Shown here: positions 22,431 to 33,562 of the stretch, in pieces
Numbering within the stretch: the stretch's first letter is position 1
Layout of the letters: each line of letters begins with the position of its first letter
NCBI GenBank assembly: GCA_022496205.1
Contig: WTXD01000109.1
Coordinates: 1 to 53,225 of the forward strand
Origin: Gloeopeniophorella convolvens
Taxonomy: Eukaryota > Basidiomycota > Agaricomycetes > Russulales
Direction of reading: 5' to 3'
Length of the DNA: 53,225 nt
Position numbers and translations under genes: made by a program
The notes under the pieces: model-generated
Seen by the model: the letters and a program-made list of their open reading frames with translations, nothing else
Told to the model about the DNA's origin: nothing
Database searches by the model: none

Positions 22431-24226
22431 ATGGGGACCGCGGTACACGCCGCGCTGGCTCGTCACATCCTTGATCTCCCGGCAGAGCTCTGGGTGGAGA
22501 TCATACGATATGGAGATTGGAGATTGACTGTGGCTTGCCTGCAAGTACGTTGGATGCCTAAACGCTGCCGCGGTTGAAGTCTAAGTGCTCATGTGCGTCT
22601 TGTCCAGACGTGCCGGAGGCTAAACGTGGTAGTCAAGGAAAGTGCCGCTCTGCTGTATGAAGTGGAGCTTGCTGTGTCGGCGATGCAATGTGGTTACGAC
22701 AGCAACATCGGCGACGCCACCCGTCTTCGAAATCTGCAAGAACATCAGAGGGCATGGAGAGATCTATCTTGGTCCGAGAGCAGTACTCCCGAAGACTTGA
22801 TCGGTGCCTATCTACCTCCAATCGCTTCCGGAGGTCTTCTAGCGCACATCAAGGACAATCGCATAGACAGGTATCAAGCTGCCTTGATCGCACTGGCTGT
22901 CGATCGCTTTCCTTCCAAGCTGCGCGGCATCGAAGGGAAGCACTGGGAGTTTATTCTGAGGTTTTATCCTCATCAATTCGATGTGGACGAAGCGCAAGAT
23001 CTAGCCGTATTCCATGGGTGCGGACTTTTCATGCTTGTTGATGCGAATTCGCTGAACGCTTCACTACACAAGGTCGGTTGTTCATCTGCACATTCTGCAA
23101 TTGTCGACTGGGGAACCTCATCCTCTGAATGAGACCCATGGGCTCATCGAAATTCCATTTGATCGCAGATTCAAAACGCTCCATTTCGACACCCTGAACA
23201 TATACGGCAATCGGTTTGCGATTGCCGCGGAGTCACTCGACGACATAATTGCCATTCTGATGTGGGATTGGAAGACCGGCGAGCGTCTTGCAGACATCGT
23301 GAGTGTTCTCAGGCTGGATTGCAGCGCCATTCATGCTCATATATCATCTCAAGCCGTCTCCGAACCAAAGTCCCCAGTACTTCCGTTCCTTCGAGTTCCT
23401 TGACGAGGAACACATCGTCGCTGCCGGGCTGGACAAGGACTACCTAACTGCAAATCTCCTTGTCTACGAGGTGAGCGCGGGACCTGCGCCAGTTCAAATA
23501 CCCGACGGACGCTGCTTCCGCATTGCACTCCCGCCTCTCCCCATCGTGGCCGCTTACCGACATGTCATCATGCGACGGAACGTCATCAAACTGCGCCGTC
23601 CACCCGCGCGCGACGATGGTCTGCGAGAGACAGGAGCGGAACGCATGATTGTCCTTCAGCTCGTCACGACGACGTACGATGCGACCGAGCGCGACATCCA
23701 CGTGCCTGCGCACGTGCTGCTCAAGCTGTTCCGCGAGCATCCACCCGCGACCGTGCTCCCGCCGAGCAGATGGGCTACGCAGGCGGTCCACATCATGGAG
23801 GAGAGCACGGAGCGGCTGACGGTGCACCGGAGCATGGGGATGCGGGTGCTCACGGGCCCGCCGCTCCCGCGCGAGAGCGATGGGCGATGGGTCGTGAGGG
23901 TGCGGGACTACAGCCCCGCGCGCGTTGCGCGTGCCCAGGCTGCATCCATGGTCCTTCGACTTCCCGCGTCATCGAAAATAGAGGACACGGATGACCAGAA
24001 GGAACAGGACGGGTTCCCGTTCTTAGAGCGGGAGATCGTGCTTCCCGAAGCAGTCAAGCCAGACCACACGGTAGCGTGTTCTCTCCTTGAGAACGGGATC
24101 GCGACCTTTGAAGCATTGACAAACGTGAGTGCTGTGCATAAGTATGTTCGAGATGACCGATTCTGACGGCATCCTCAGCTGCAGAACCGTGGGGAGATCC
24201 GAAAAGTGCATTGGTGCAGCTTCTGA
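22431..24226 (+). CDS. F-box-like protein, tandem copy 1 (522 aa)
   Basis: Five exons: 22431-22544, 22608-23017, 23073-23298, 23354-24124, 24179-24226, phase-consistent, 522 residues. The N-terminus is an F-box: LPAELWVEIIRYGDW, then TCRRLNVVVKESAALLYEVEL across the first intron, the usual Agaricomycete form. The central part has Trp-containing, beta-propeller-like stretches (LMWDWKTGERLADI, HIVAAGLD, LLVYEV). The C-terminus ends IRKVHWCSF, shared in character with copy 2. Such proteins are expected to bind Skp1 in an SCF ligase, with the C-terminal part choosing the target; the target is unknown. It is a different subfamily from the IHSLPD-type F-box genes elsewhere in the window. No nonsense or frameshift is seen. 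Confidence 0.82.
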
Positions 24227-24826
24227 CGGACTGAGGTCGTTCGTACACCCTTGGGCTAATCGCGCGATCAATACGATAGCGAAGGGTCTTCTTTTTACTG
24301 TGATATGTGTATTAATTGGTTTCGCCCAACGAAATGTCTTACGCTTCTCTCGGAGAGCTGCCATCGTGCAAAGGTGTACTCGAGTGCTGACCGTCTTTGC
24401 TTTTTACACCGCTCGGTGGAGTTGGCCAGAGATGTCGATGAGGGACATGGTCGCTGAGCAAGGGTCCGAAAGCGGTGTCAGGAGGGCGCGCGCGGTGTCG
24501 ATGGGCCGCGGCGCGCTAGTCGCGGCTTGTGATGTGATGACCGTGATCAGAGTTCATCATGTCATGCAGGCTACCACGACCTGCCATGACCTGCAATATT
24601 CTGCAATTCACACCCGAGTCAGGCGTCGGCATTATTGGAACACAAGGACATATAAGAGCATTCGCGTACGCCCGTCAGGAAACTCGCGCACGCCGCAAGT
24701 TTCCCCTTCTGTGTCAGTGGACGTTATCACCCACGCGAGCAGTGGTGCAGTCTGTGAGCATATTTTCTATCTACTTCCGAATGGCTTTTGACACGGACGT
24801 GGGGCAATAGTGCATCGCGAAAAACC
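24227..24826. other. Intergenic between the two tandem F-box-like genes
   Basis: Contains the presumed promoter of copy 2, with ACATATAAGAGC at about 24648-24659, about 170 bp before its ATG. No gene is seen. Confidence 0.5.
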
Positions 24827-26649
24827 ATGAGGACTACACTAACGGCTACGCTGATCCGTCGCCTCATCAGTCTCCCGGCAGAGCTCTGGGTGAAGATCAT
24901 AGGGTACGGGGATTGGCGGTTAATCGTTGCTTGCTCACAGGTGTGTTGACGAGCCCGATACGTCGTTTCAGACTCTGCTAACATCTACATCACATAGACA
25001 TGCGGGAAGCTGAACATGGTGATCAGGGGAAGCGCTGCTCTGCGGTATGAGCTAGAACTCGCTGCGTCGGGAATGCAATGTGGCGAGGATAGCCATATCG
25101 ACGCCGTCACGCATCTTCAAAGGCTGCAAGAGCACCAGAAAGCGTGGGAGACGCTCTCTTGGTCGGAGAGTAGCGCTCCCGAAGTTTTGAACACCATTAA
25201 CCTGCCGCCCATTGCCTCTGGAGGTCTGTTGGCGCGCATCAAGTACAACTTTATCGACGGGAATCATCTTGTTTCAGTCGCTTTAGCCGTCCACCGTCTT
25301 CCTTCCAAGCTGCGTGGTGTTGAAGAGAAGCACTGGGACTTCATATTGGGTTTCCACTCGTGGCAGTTTGACGTAGATGAGGTGCAGGATCTGGCCGTAA
25401 TTCAACCGTGCGATCGCTTTACGACCCCCAGTGTAAATGGCCCACTCACCACTTCTCCACAGCAACGCCGGTGTCAACTTCCACGTCCTACAACTGTCAA
25501 CTGGAGATCCTCACCACTTGAGTGAGACCCATGGGCTCATCGAGTACCCGCCCAGGGCCTTTTACCTAGACACACTTATCATCTGTGGCGACCGATTTGC
25601 TGCGCTTGCCCAGTCATATGAAGAGCCCAGGACGAAGTCCATTCTGATTTGGAACTGGAAAACAGGCGAGCGCTTCGCTGACATCGTGAGTACCCTCACA
25701 GCGCTATCCATCCAACACCGTCACTTATCCGCATCCACCCTCAGCCTTATCCAGCCCAGCCCAGCCTTGATAACCTCCGTTCGTACGAGTTTCTTGACGA
25801 GGACCACATCGTTGCCGCAGGGCTGGACAAGGACTATCTGACTGCAAGCCTCCTCATATATGAAATCCGTGCGGGGCCCGAGCCAGTCGCCATCACCGAC
25901 GGGCGGTGCTTCCGTGTCGCGCTCCCGCCTCTCCCTGCTGAGTTTGCGCACCGAGAAGTCGTCATGCGGCGCAACGTCATCAAGCCGCGTCGCGCGCCCG
26001 GGCCCCACGAGGGGCTGCGCGAGGCAGGCGCGGAGCGCATGCTCGCGCTGCAGCTCACCACGACGACATGCGACGTAGTGGAGCGCGACATTCACGTGCC
26101 CGCGCGCATCCTGCTCAAGCTGTTCCACGAGCACCCGCCCGCCACCGTGCTCCCGCCGAGCAAGTGGGCTGCGTGGGCGGTGCGCATCATGGAGGACAGC
26201 CCGGAGCGGTTGGTGGTGCACCGGAGCATGGGGATGCGGGTGCTCACGGGCCCGCCTGTACTGCGCGAGAGCGATGGGCGATGGGTCGTGAGGGTGCGGG
26301 ACTACAGCCCTGCGCGCATCGCCCGCGCGGAGGCCGCCACTATGCCGTCCTACCCTGCTTATTACCCAGAAGACCGGAAGAGAAAGGAAGAGAAGGAGCG
26401 ACAGCGAAAGCAGCAGAAGGAGATGGAAGATGACGGCGGCCTTCCGTTCTTGGAACAGGAGATCGCACTGCCAGAGGAGGTTAGACCCAATGATGCGGTG
26501 ACGTGTTCTCTTCTTGAGAATGGGATAGCAACCTTCGAAGTGCGCACGGACGTAAGTATGACCGCCGTATTCCGATATTGTACTGACCGTGCCTTGTGTA
26601 GTTACAGCACCGCGGAAAAATCACCAAGATGTACTGGTACAGCTTCTGA
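24827..26649 (+). CDS. F-box-like protein, tandem copy 2 (533 aa)
   Basis: Five exons: 24827-24940, 24998-25407, 25463-25685, 25745-26551, 26602-26649, 533 residues. Exons 1, 2 and 5 have exactly the lengths of copy 1 (114, 410, 48 nt), so this is a tandem duplicate. F-box: LPAELWVKIIGYGDW then TCGKLNMVIRGSAAL. The main difference is in exon 4: copy 2 carries a highly charged insertion near residues 475-497 (KRKEEKERQRKQQKEMEDD), absent from copy 1, which could form a short coiled coil or a basic nuclear signal. The C-terminus reads ITKMYWYSF. Frame intact. Role as for copy 1; target unknown. Confidence 0.82.
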
Positions 26650-28255
26650 CCAAGGTTACTGACGCACCACGCTGCCACACACCCGGTGAAATTTGAGGGA
26701 GTCAAGTATAGGTTTATTACTGGGTCGTTGCATTCTCGGGGTTTTGCAGATGTAGATATCAATCAGTGTGTTCTTACTACCCTAAGTTCTGGATCATGGT
26801 GGGCACAGCTCGGGTAATCGTGAGGGCCAGATTAGCCCACCGCATTGGGCGCTCAGCTCGTACAGCTGTTCCGGAAAATGTTGCGGGTCGCGTCTCGCGG
26901 CGCGCGAAAAAAAGAATTAATTCGGAAAAATCGGAAAAATCAAAAGAGCCATTCCACACGAATCTCGCCGTTCTGCAGCTTGAAAACACACTCTGGGTGT
27001 GCGGTTTACATTGTAGAAGGGTGATGCATAGAGTATACACAAAAAATGCGAGAAACAGTGGGTTCGAATGAGAGTAGGAGTGGAACATGGGCTGAGCGTG
27101 CTACTCAAGCCAGTCCGGCCCTACAGCGCTCGCACCCAGTCTGGCACACGTACTCTGGAGATGTCGAGGAGGGGTGTGATGATGGTGATTCAGAGGCTGT
27201 TGCTGACGACTCGTGCGACGACTCGGATGGTGTTCGTGCGCGCGACTCAGAAGATGCACACACACACGCTAAACGTGTGGCAGTGACGCCGGACAGCAGC
27301 TGCATTCCAGCACAGTGGCGGGGCGGTGTCTAACACGGAATATGGTCGCAGCAAGGAGGATGACAGATGTAGCACAGTACGGTAGGTGTAGGAGTTGGAA
27401 GGACAGTGACGGCCGACGGACGGTGCCACACGCTGAGCGGAAGCGGAGCCTGCCCGAAACAGAAACACCGTATTCGGAGCCATCCCGGGCCCAGATTCAA
27501 GTTGCTTGTCCTTCCTGGGTTCCTTCAGGTAGATATTGCTCGCATGGACAGACACATTGCCGACGATGAGGATGAGGCTGCAGTGGCAGAGGGATATATT
27601 CATCTGAGGAAGAGACTGAACATACATAGGGAAACCTGAGCTCAACCAATTCAAAACAGCAGGCTACGCACCTCAAATATCTGCCTCGACGAAACCGTTG
27701 ATCTCGCCGCCGTTGATCATGACAGATCATGACTGCACCTTGGACACAGTGGCACGTGGCGAGATATCCCATCTCGAGTCTCCGACAAGAAGTGCTGTGT
27801 AGTACAACCGAGCTGAGTCACGCACAAGCCGGTGACTTCAGCACATACAAGCGCACACGCCCGCCTGCACACGTCTGCTTGGGTATTGTAGGGTCCAGAC
27901 CATAGCTGAAAGCTGTCCTCTGAGACACTGAGTGCTTCCCATGGTGTGACACGTCCCAGCCTTGGGGAAACAGTTCAATGGCTCATTTTTTGATCACAAC
28001 ATCGATTTGGCGATAAACCACAGCACAGGGAGATAGGGGGCGATGGCAGCAATACACTCGTGCAACTTTGTGCCATGTTGGTTCACAGAACACATGGCAA
28101 ATGTGTGTTCTCTCTGCTCGGGCATTTTTCGAAATTTTCGAATTAATTCTTTTTTTCACGCGTCTCGCGACGCGACCTGCAACATTTTCCGGAACAGCTG
28201 TAACGACGACGTACGAATCTACGACGCGACCTCGCGCGCCGCACGCTGCCGCATG
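26650..28255. other. Gene-free stretch holding the Tc1-like element
   Basis: Between the second F-box-like gene and the duplicated F-box segment. Besides the element at 26861-28202 it shows only short low-complexity pieces (a CACACACACGC run near 27259). No gene is supported. Confidence 0.55.
26861..28202. mobile_element. Non-autonomous Tc1/mariner-like element with ~75 bp terminal inverted repeats
   Basis: TA (26861-26862) and TA (28201-28202) flank a 1338 bp block whose ends are inverted copies of each other. Both ends start CAGCTGTTCCGGAAAATG, continue through a GC-rich GGTCGCGTC block and end in AAAAAAAGAATTAATTCG; a handful of mismatches are visible. Termini beginning CAG next to a duplicated TA fit the Tc1/mariner superfamily. 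No transposase motifs are found inside; the internal frames are short and unrecognisable. The right end lies about 55 bp from the start of the inverted F-box duplication (28256). Confidence 0.7.
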
Positions 28256-28703
28256 ACAAGAGCGTTTGTTTGGATCCGAGGCATCTGCCAAACACCGATC
28301 GAACGAGTCGCCCACGGCGACAACAGCTTGCTCGACTTTATCCGCGTTGCCAGTATCGCTGCGCTCCCTCATTTGCAACATCCCCCTTGCATAAATGAGA
28401 ATTCCAAGCACGCGATGGTCCCATCCCTAACCAGTCTCTCCATTATGTCCCCCGCCGGTCCCATGCACGCCTGTGCTGATCGTGGTGGCGCTACCTCATG
28501 TTGTCCTCGCGGTCTGCACGCGTCAGGCCGTTGCTAGCATGGTCCTCGGACGCCTCCCCCCTCTTGGACAGGACCTGCTCGACAGCGCACTCCCATATTC
28601 CTAAAGGTTCCCTCCCCATCATAATCATAAACAACCTCGTCCTTCTCTTTTGCTACCGGTCCAATTCTCCCGTCCTTTGCAACCGCATCAACCCGCCGGA
28701 GAT

Positions 28704-30250
28704 ATGCTGATAGAGAAGATGTCGATGGAAGTCGATGGTCCTGGCCACAACGGTGAGCATCGCTCGAATTTTCATGGCTCTTGCTACTGCTAACGCACAC
28801 TCGAACAGACGGTGGCTCTCTCCAGCCCATAACGATACACTCCCTTCCCGACACCGCTCTCCTAGAAGTTTTTCATGCCTATCAGGATAACAAACTTGCA
28901 CGGCGTATGGACGATTGGCGTCGCCAATGGTGGAACCTACACCCAGCGCATGTGTGTCGCAGATGGCGTGAACTTATCATCGCATCGCCAAAGAGTCTCT
29001 GGTTACAGATTCTCTACGGTGTGCACCTTCCCATGGTCGACATCATACGCCGCTCTCCACCATTTCCGCTCATAGTCGATTCGTTGGGTTCCGAAGCCGC
29101 ACTGTCGTCCGAGCAGGTGGATGCCTTGATCTTCACGCTCGGGCACCTAGACCGGCTGTGCAATGTATCCTTGTATATGACTCCCGAGGTGTCGGACAAG
29201 TTCGTCGCATTAGTGCGCGGCGAAGCACCCAACCTCAAACATCTTCACTTGGTGTCCTCGGCAAACACCACGCTCCCGGCCTCGTTCCTCTTTGGTAACG
29301 CCCCCAAATAACGCGAAGTCCATCTATCCGGCGTGTTTCCTCCCCTCATTCGTTTTCCGCATGTCGTGAAGTTCCAGTTCGGCGCTCAATTTGAAGAATC
29401 TTTCGGTGCCAACTGGTTACGCGAGCTCATCGAGTGTATCCGTAGTATGCTGGTATTAGAACACCTCATTCTGGACCTCTATCAGCACGCTTTCTCCCCC
29501 TTTGTGACAGAACGAACTTCGCTCCCGGCGTTGCTACAGCTCAATCTGTCCGGCTCAGGTTCCCACCTGCAGGCCCTCGCGGATGCCTTTGACGCTCCTC
29601 TCCTTCTCACCATGAGCGTTGAGCTCTTCGACCAGTGGACTCCGCTCGTAGCTCCATCTCTTCCCCGATTCCTTTGCAACTCCCCTCGACTCAGGTGCAG
29701 GACGGTACATATTGGTCTCACGAATGACAACATCCTCGTCGAAACTTATCCTCTCAGAGGAAGGGGGAAGATCGACTTGGACATTTCTCTTGAAAACGCG
29801 GACCTGGGAACTTCCATCACTACCCTTGCTGATGCTCTCGAGTCTATCTGTGACGAAACGGAAATCCTTGTACTTGGTTTCCAAAAAACTTTTGCGTCGG
29901 TATTGCCGGAGGTGGAAGAAGTAGCAGAGTCGCGGTATTGGCGTCTCATTCTCAGACCGTTCAAAGCTGTGAAGGAACTCAGGATTGATGGTCTCGTGTC
30001 TTTGCCTGTGGCACAAGCGTTAAAGGAAAACGGTTTCTCGGAGGTACTCCCTAAGGTCGAGGAAGTTATGTTGTTCTCGCATTCCTACGAGGACATCGTC
30101 GATATACGCAAGCCGATGCAAGAGTTTGAGGAGATTATCTCAGAGGCTACTCGATTGGTAAAGGTATCTTGCAAGCTACTTCTATATGAGCCGTGGCTGT
30201 ATCGACATGACGATGTGCTCCGTGATCAAGATTACGTTACGTATACTTAG
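28704..30250 (+). pseudogene. F-box gene, inverted paralogue with one nonsense codon
   Basis: Exons 28704-28752 and 28809-30250, separated by a 56 bp GT-AG intron, mirror the intact gene at 1004-2552. Reading the joined frame, codon TAA at 29309-29311 stands where the intact copy has TTA (Leu) in the stretch APKLREV; everything before and after stays in frame to the same C-terminus (RDQDYVTYT). The product would stop after about 184 residues, keeping the F-box but losing most of the substrate-binding part. Either this is a young pseudogene or the truncated F-box is still made. A sequencing error would need only one base, so the call depends on read support. Confidence 0.8.
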
Positions 30251-30295
30251 TGGATCGCTGATAGCTACCGCCCACGTACCTTCGTTGTAGACAAC

Positions 30296-30370
30296 TACAG
30301 TTGAAATTGTCATAATGCATAGGGTCGGGAAGGGCAAAGCTCCCTATGCATTATGACAATTTCGACTGTA
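30296..30370. mobile_element. 71 bp hairpin MITE with TA target duplication
   Basis: The element spans 30298-30368 between TA dinucleotides. Its ends are 27 bp inverted repeats (CAGTTGAAATTG... and ...CAATTTCGACTG) with one mismatch, around a 17 bp centre, so it is almost one complete hairpin. The CAGTYGAAA terminus and TA duplication are typical of Tc1/mariner-derived MITEs. The inverted F-box copy has the empty site (one TA at 957-958 in CCGGAGTAGTTG), which proves insertion after the duplication or loss in the other copy. It sits about 45 bp past the stop of the F-box pseudogene. Confidence 0.88.
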
Positions 30371-30535
30371 CTCCGGAGTGCCCCTCTGAGACGATTGAAC
30401 TAGTACGTGCGCTGGCTACCGCTCTTCACCAGTGTCTAGTGCAGCCTTATCGGATTTCCATTGCGGCATTAGCTCTCTTCGTGTAACGACGAAAGGATGG
30501 AATGCGCGCGCAATTGTCCGCACGTCGGACGCGCC

Positions 30536-31097
30536 CTGAGAAGCTAATCGTGACATCACAAGAGCATACCGTGATGAGTTAGAAACTTCAACGACGTCCA
30601 CCTGTTACCCTGCTCGCTGAATTGAGCTCCATTCCCTCAGAATGCTGCTGCCAAAAGAGCTGCAATGCGGACGCGCATATGTAATCACTTACGTCACGCG
30701 CGGCGGCATGGGACGCAATTTGATGAGCTCAGTGACGCGTCCGAGCCTACCCAGCAGTACCCAGCGACCTCTGCCAGTCAGAGGGCCGTCGCTGCGAACA
30801 ACGGCGTCGTGCCGTCACTTTCTCGTTCTCAAGGTGCCACTGGCATCACGACAAACCGCAGCCTCAGCGTTCCTACAGCTGCTTGACGCTCCCAGGGGTC
30901 ATAGTAGTGTGGCTTCCTGTCTTCCGTCCAGCCGTTCGACACAGGCGCGACCTGGGCGGCGGCCACTCTGACTCTCCATCGTTCCCTTCATCAGCCCATC
31001 TAGTCTCCTTCGCTCCCACTCCGTTACGACCGTTACGCACAAGTCGTCTCCTATCCTCGTCACAATCCTCAAGTAAGACGGGCCCATTCCGTAAAGT
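30536..31097. other. Intergenic
   Basis: No gene is seen between the end of the duplication and the F-box relic. It presumably includes the relic's old promoter. Confidence 0.5.
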
Positions 31098-31448
31098 ATG
31101 TCTGCAGTCGGGGTTGACGCACCCTTTCATGGTGAGTAACATCTCCTCGGTCGCGTTTTCTTGAGCCTTATATGCCATGTCTGCACAGGTACTGTCATGG
31201 TATCTGCCGTCAAGCACACTGTGACCATCGAATCTCTCCCCGACGTTGTACTCCTGGAAGTTTTTGACCATTGCCGTGAGGAGAAGCTCAGGAAAGGCCA
31301 AGCACTTCCGCGACCATATAAGTTGGCGTTGGCACGCACCGCCGATAGCTGTGATACTGGACTGGGCATCATGGAACTAGGGCCCCCACGATATATTCAT
31401 TGGGCGATTGGGCCTACCAGAGGTGCGGTAACAAGCATTGACCAATAA
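31098..31448 (+). pseudogene. Truncated F-box relic (97 codons)
   Basis: Exon 31098-31131 (ATG, 34 nt), GT-AG intron 31132-31188, then exon 31189-31448. It has the same design as the neighbouring F-box genes: a short first exon followed by VTIESLPDVVLLEVFDHC, closest to the gene at 34653 (MTIESLSDVVLLNIFDHV). After about 30 residues of the second exon the similarity ends and the frame runs into an unrelated tail and a stop. The expected WYxLVPAHVCQRWR block is missing. This is the N-terminal remnant of a larger F-box gene; it could still yield a ~97-residue peptide. Confidence 0.6.
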
Positions 31449-32173
31449 CTGGTGGTCGGCGGTAGAGCGGCATGATCATGACGCTGAAGCTTTTGACGGG
31501 GCTTCGGGATTCAACCAAGGCCATAGGCTAGCACAAGTTTGATTGGTTGAAACTCCACTAGGTACAGCCGGTGGCGCTGGTGCCAAGCACTTGGAAGAGA
31601 GAACAGTAGCAAAATCGTGGAGCATCAGGATCAATGAAGGCGCGCGATGGTGAGTCTCGGGAGCGGGAATGCACCTGTGTGCACGTATTAGACCGATCCC
31701 TCTTGACTGGTCGGTACGAGGACCTCCCTATTCCATGGTGGAAAAAATGCGCCGCTTTTGATTGTGCAGGTCAGGGCTGGCAATGGGGGAGCGCGGGCTT
31801 GTTGAAGAAGCGGTCTCGGATTATAGCGGGTAAGCGTCCGGAGAGGACCGGTGGTTCGACGCCTTCTGGAAAATGCGATCACGTGAAGTAGCGACCCGCG
31901 CAAACCCGAGTCCCGACGCGTGTCCCGCTTAAGCGGAACCGCAATGGCGAACCCGTCCGTCACTAGTCACTGGCGTCCTCGGGACAGATTACTCACACCA
32001 CAACAGCATCGGATGCATGAGTATCTGTTGTGCCGTGACTGGCCGCAGGCATGCCATCCCAGGTGTATAAGAGGACAGGCAATTGAGCGAAGAGCAGTCA
32101 ACAAACTCCTCTAGATCCATCCCATCCACCCACAACAACACTTCCATTCCAACACAGCTTCCCATTTCATATC
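31449..32173. other. Intergenic, promoter of formate dehydrogenase
   Basis: No gene is seen. The last 110 bp carry a TATA-like box and a C/A-rich leader (CCATCCACCCACAACAAC) before the ATG at 32174. Confidence 0.55.
32066..32071 (+). promoter_or_regulatory. TATA-like box for formate dehydrogenase
   Basis: TATAAG about 105 bp upstream of the ATG, followed by a pyrimidine and C/A-rich leader. Confidence 0.45.
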
Positions 32174-33562
32174 ATGAAGGTATGTCATAATAAATATGTC
32201 ATCAGCAGTGACTGACTCGGTTTCCAGGTTCTCGCCATCCTGTACAACGGCTTTGAGGCTGCCAAGGCTGAGCCTCGTCTCCTTGGCACCGTTGAGAATG
32301 AGCTCGGTCTTCGCCAATATCTCGAGTCTCTCGGTCATGAGTTTATCGTGAGCCTTGCAATTTAGTGTATACTGAATTGCCTGCTGAACTGTAGCGCCAG
32401 GTCACCAGCTCGAAAGAGGGTCCTGATAGCGACTTCCAGAAGCATATCGTCGATGTAAGGCCTCTTGCTCCTCTAGGATGGCATGTGCTAACAGCAACTC
32501 AGACCGATATTCTCATTACCACCCCGTTCCACCCCGGATACCTTACACATGACCTCATGAACAAGGTAATGCAATCCCTCTCCCGCTTTCCCATCCTTGC
32601 TCACTCTCTCCTAGGCCAAGAACCTGAAGCTCTGCGTCACTGCAGGCGTCGGATCTGATCACATCGACCTCAACGCTGCCGTCGATCGCAAGATCCAGGT
32701 CCTCGAAGTCTCCGGATCGAACGTCGTCTCGGTCGCCGAGCAGGTCATGATGTCCATCCTACTCCTTATCCGCAATTTCGTGCCTGCGCACGAGATGGCC
32801 GCACGTGGCGACTGGCAAGTCTCGGATATCGCACGCAACGCGTTCGACCTCGAGGGCAAGGTTGTCGGGACTCTCGGCGCCGGCCGCATCGGCTATCGCG
32901 TGCTGCAGCGCCTGGTTCCGTTCAACTGCAAGGAACTGCTCTACTATGACTACAATAGCCTACCCGCGGAGGCCGAGAAGACTGTTGGCGCCCGCCGCGT
33001 GATGGACATTGAGGTGAGTTTTACATTGTTCTCGCACGAGACGGCGGTGCCTCTAACTACTGGCTGTGACCAGGAATTCGTGTCACAGTGCGATGTCATC
33101 ACGATCAATGCGCCGTTGCACGAGGGCACGCTCGGACTGGTCAACAAGGACCTGCTTGCGAAGTTCAAGCAGGGCGCATGGTTAGTGAACACAGCCCGGG
33201 GTGCTATCTGTGTCGCAGAGGACGTGGCGGCGGCCGTGCGCTCTGGACAGCTGCGGGGTTATGCCGGTGACGTATGGAATGTGCAGCCTGCGCCGCGGGA
33301 CCATCCATGGCGGTCGATGCAGGGCCCAGTTGGCGGTGGCAATGGGATGACACCGCACTACTCGGGAACAACTCTGGATGCGCAGACGCGCTATGCCGAA
33401 GGGACACGGCAGATCCTGGAGAACTTCTTTGAGGGCAAGGCTCAGGACCCGGGCAACGTGATTGTCGGCACGGGCAAGTATGAGACTACATCTTGTGAGT
33501 GCTCTGTATCGACCCGTGTCCTTGTTTACTGATTCGGTTGCGCTCCAGATGGACAGCGTTGA
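32174..33562 (+). CDS. FDH1: NAD-dependent formate dehydrogenase (358 aa)
   Basis: Seven exons: 32174-32179, 32228-32347, 32401-32454, 32503-32565, 32615-33013, 33074-33494, 33549-33562, all GT-AG, giving 358 residues. The first exon codes only Met-Lys and the last only the C-terminal Tyr-Gly-Gln-Arg. Features of the D-2-hydroxyacid dehydrogenase fold and of [11 protein letters not shown] and [20 protein letters not shown] with Asn117, the Rossmann GTLGAGRIG (166-174), NTARGAI with Arg256, WRSMQGP with Gln297, and TPHYSGTT with catalytic His309; the Gln-His pair is specific to FDH. It oxidises formate to CO2 with NAD+ in the cytosol. In wood-decay fungi formate arises from oxalate decarboxylation, so the enzyme links oxalate breakdown to NADH. 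Length is normal for fungal FDH. No targeting peptide. Confidence 0.95.

Larger units (their letters stand above)
28256..30535 (+). repeat. Inverted segmental duplication, copy 2 (about 2.3 kb)
   Basis: Plus-strand counterpart of 796-3014 (minus). It includes promoter, both exons, the intron and the 3' flank of the F-box gene, and carries two differences that disable or mark it: a nonsense codon at 29309-29311 and a 71 bp MITE at 30298-30368. The copies lie about 25 kb apart in opposite orientation. Boundaries are by eye. Confidence 0.85.
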
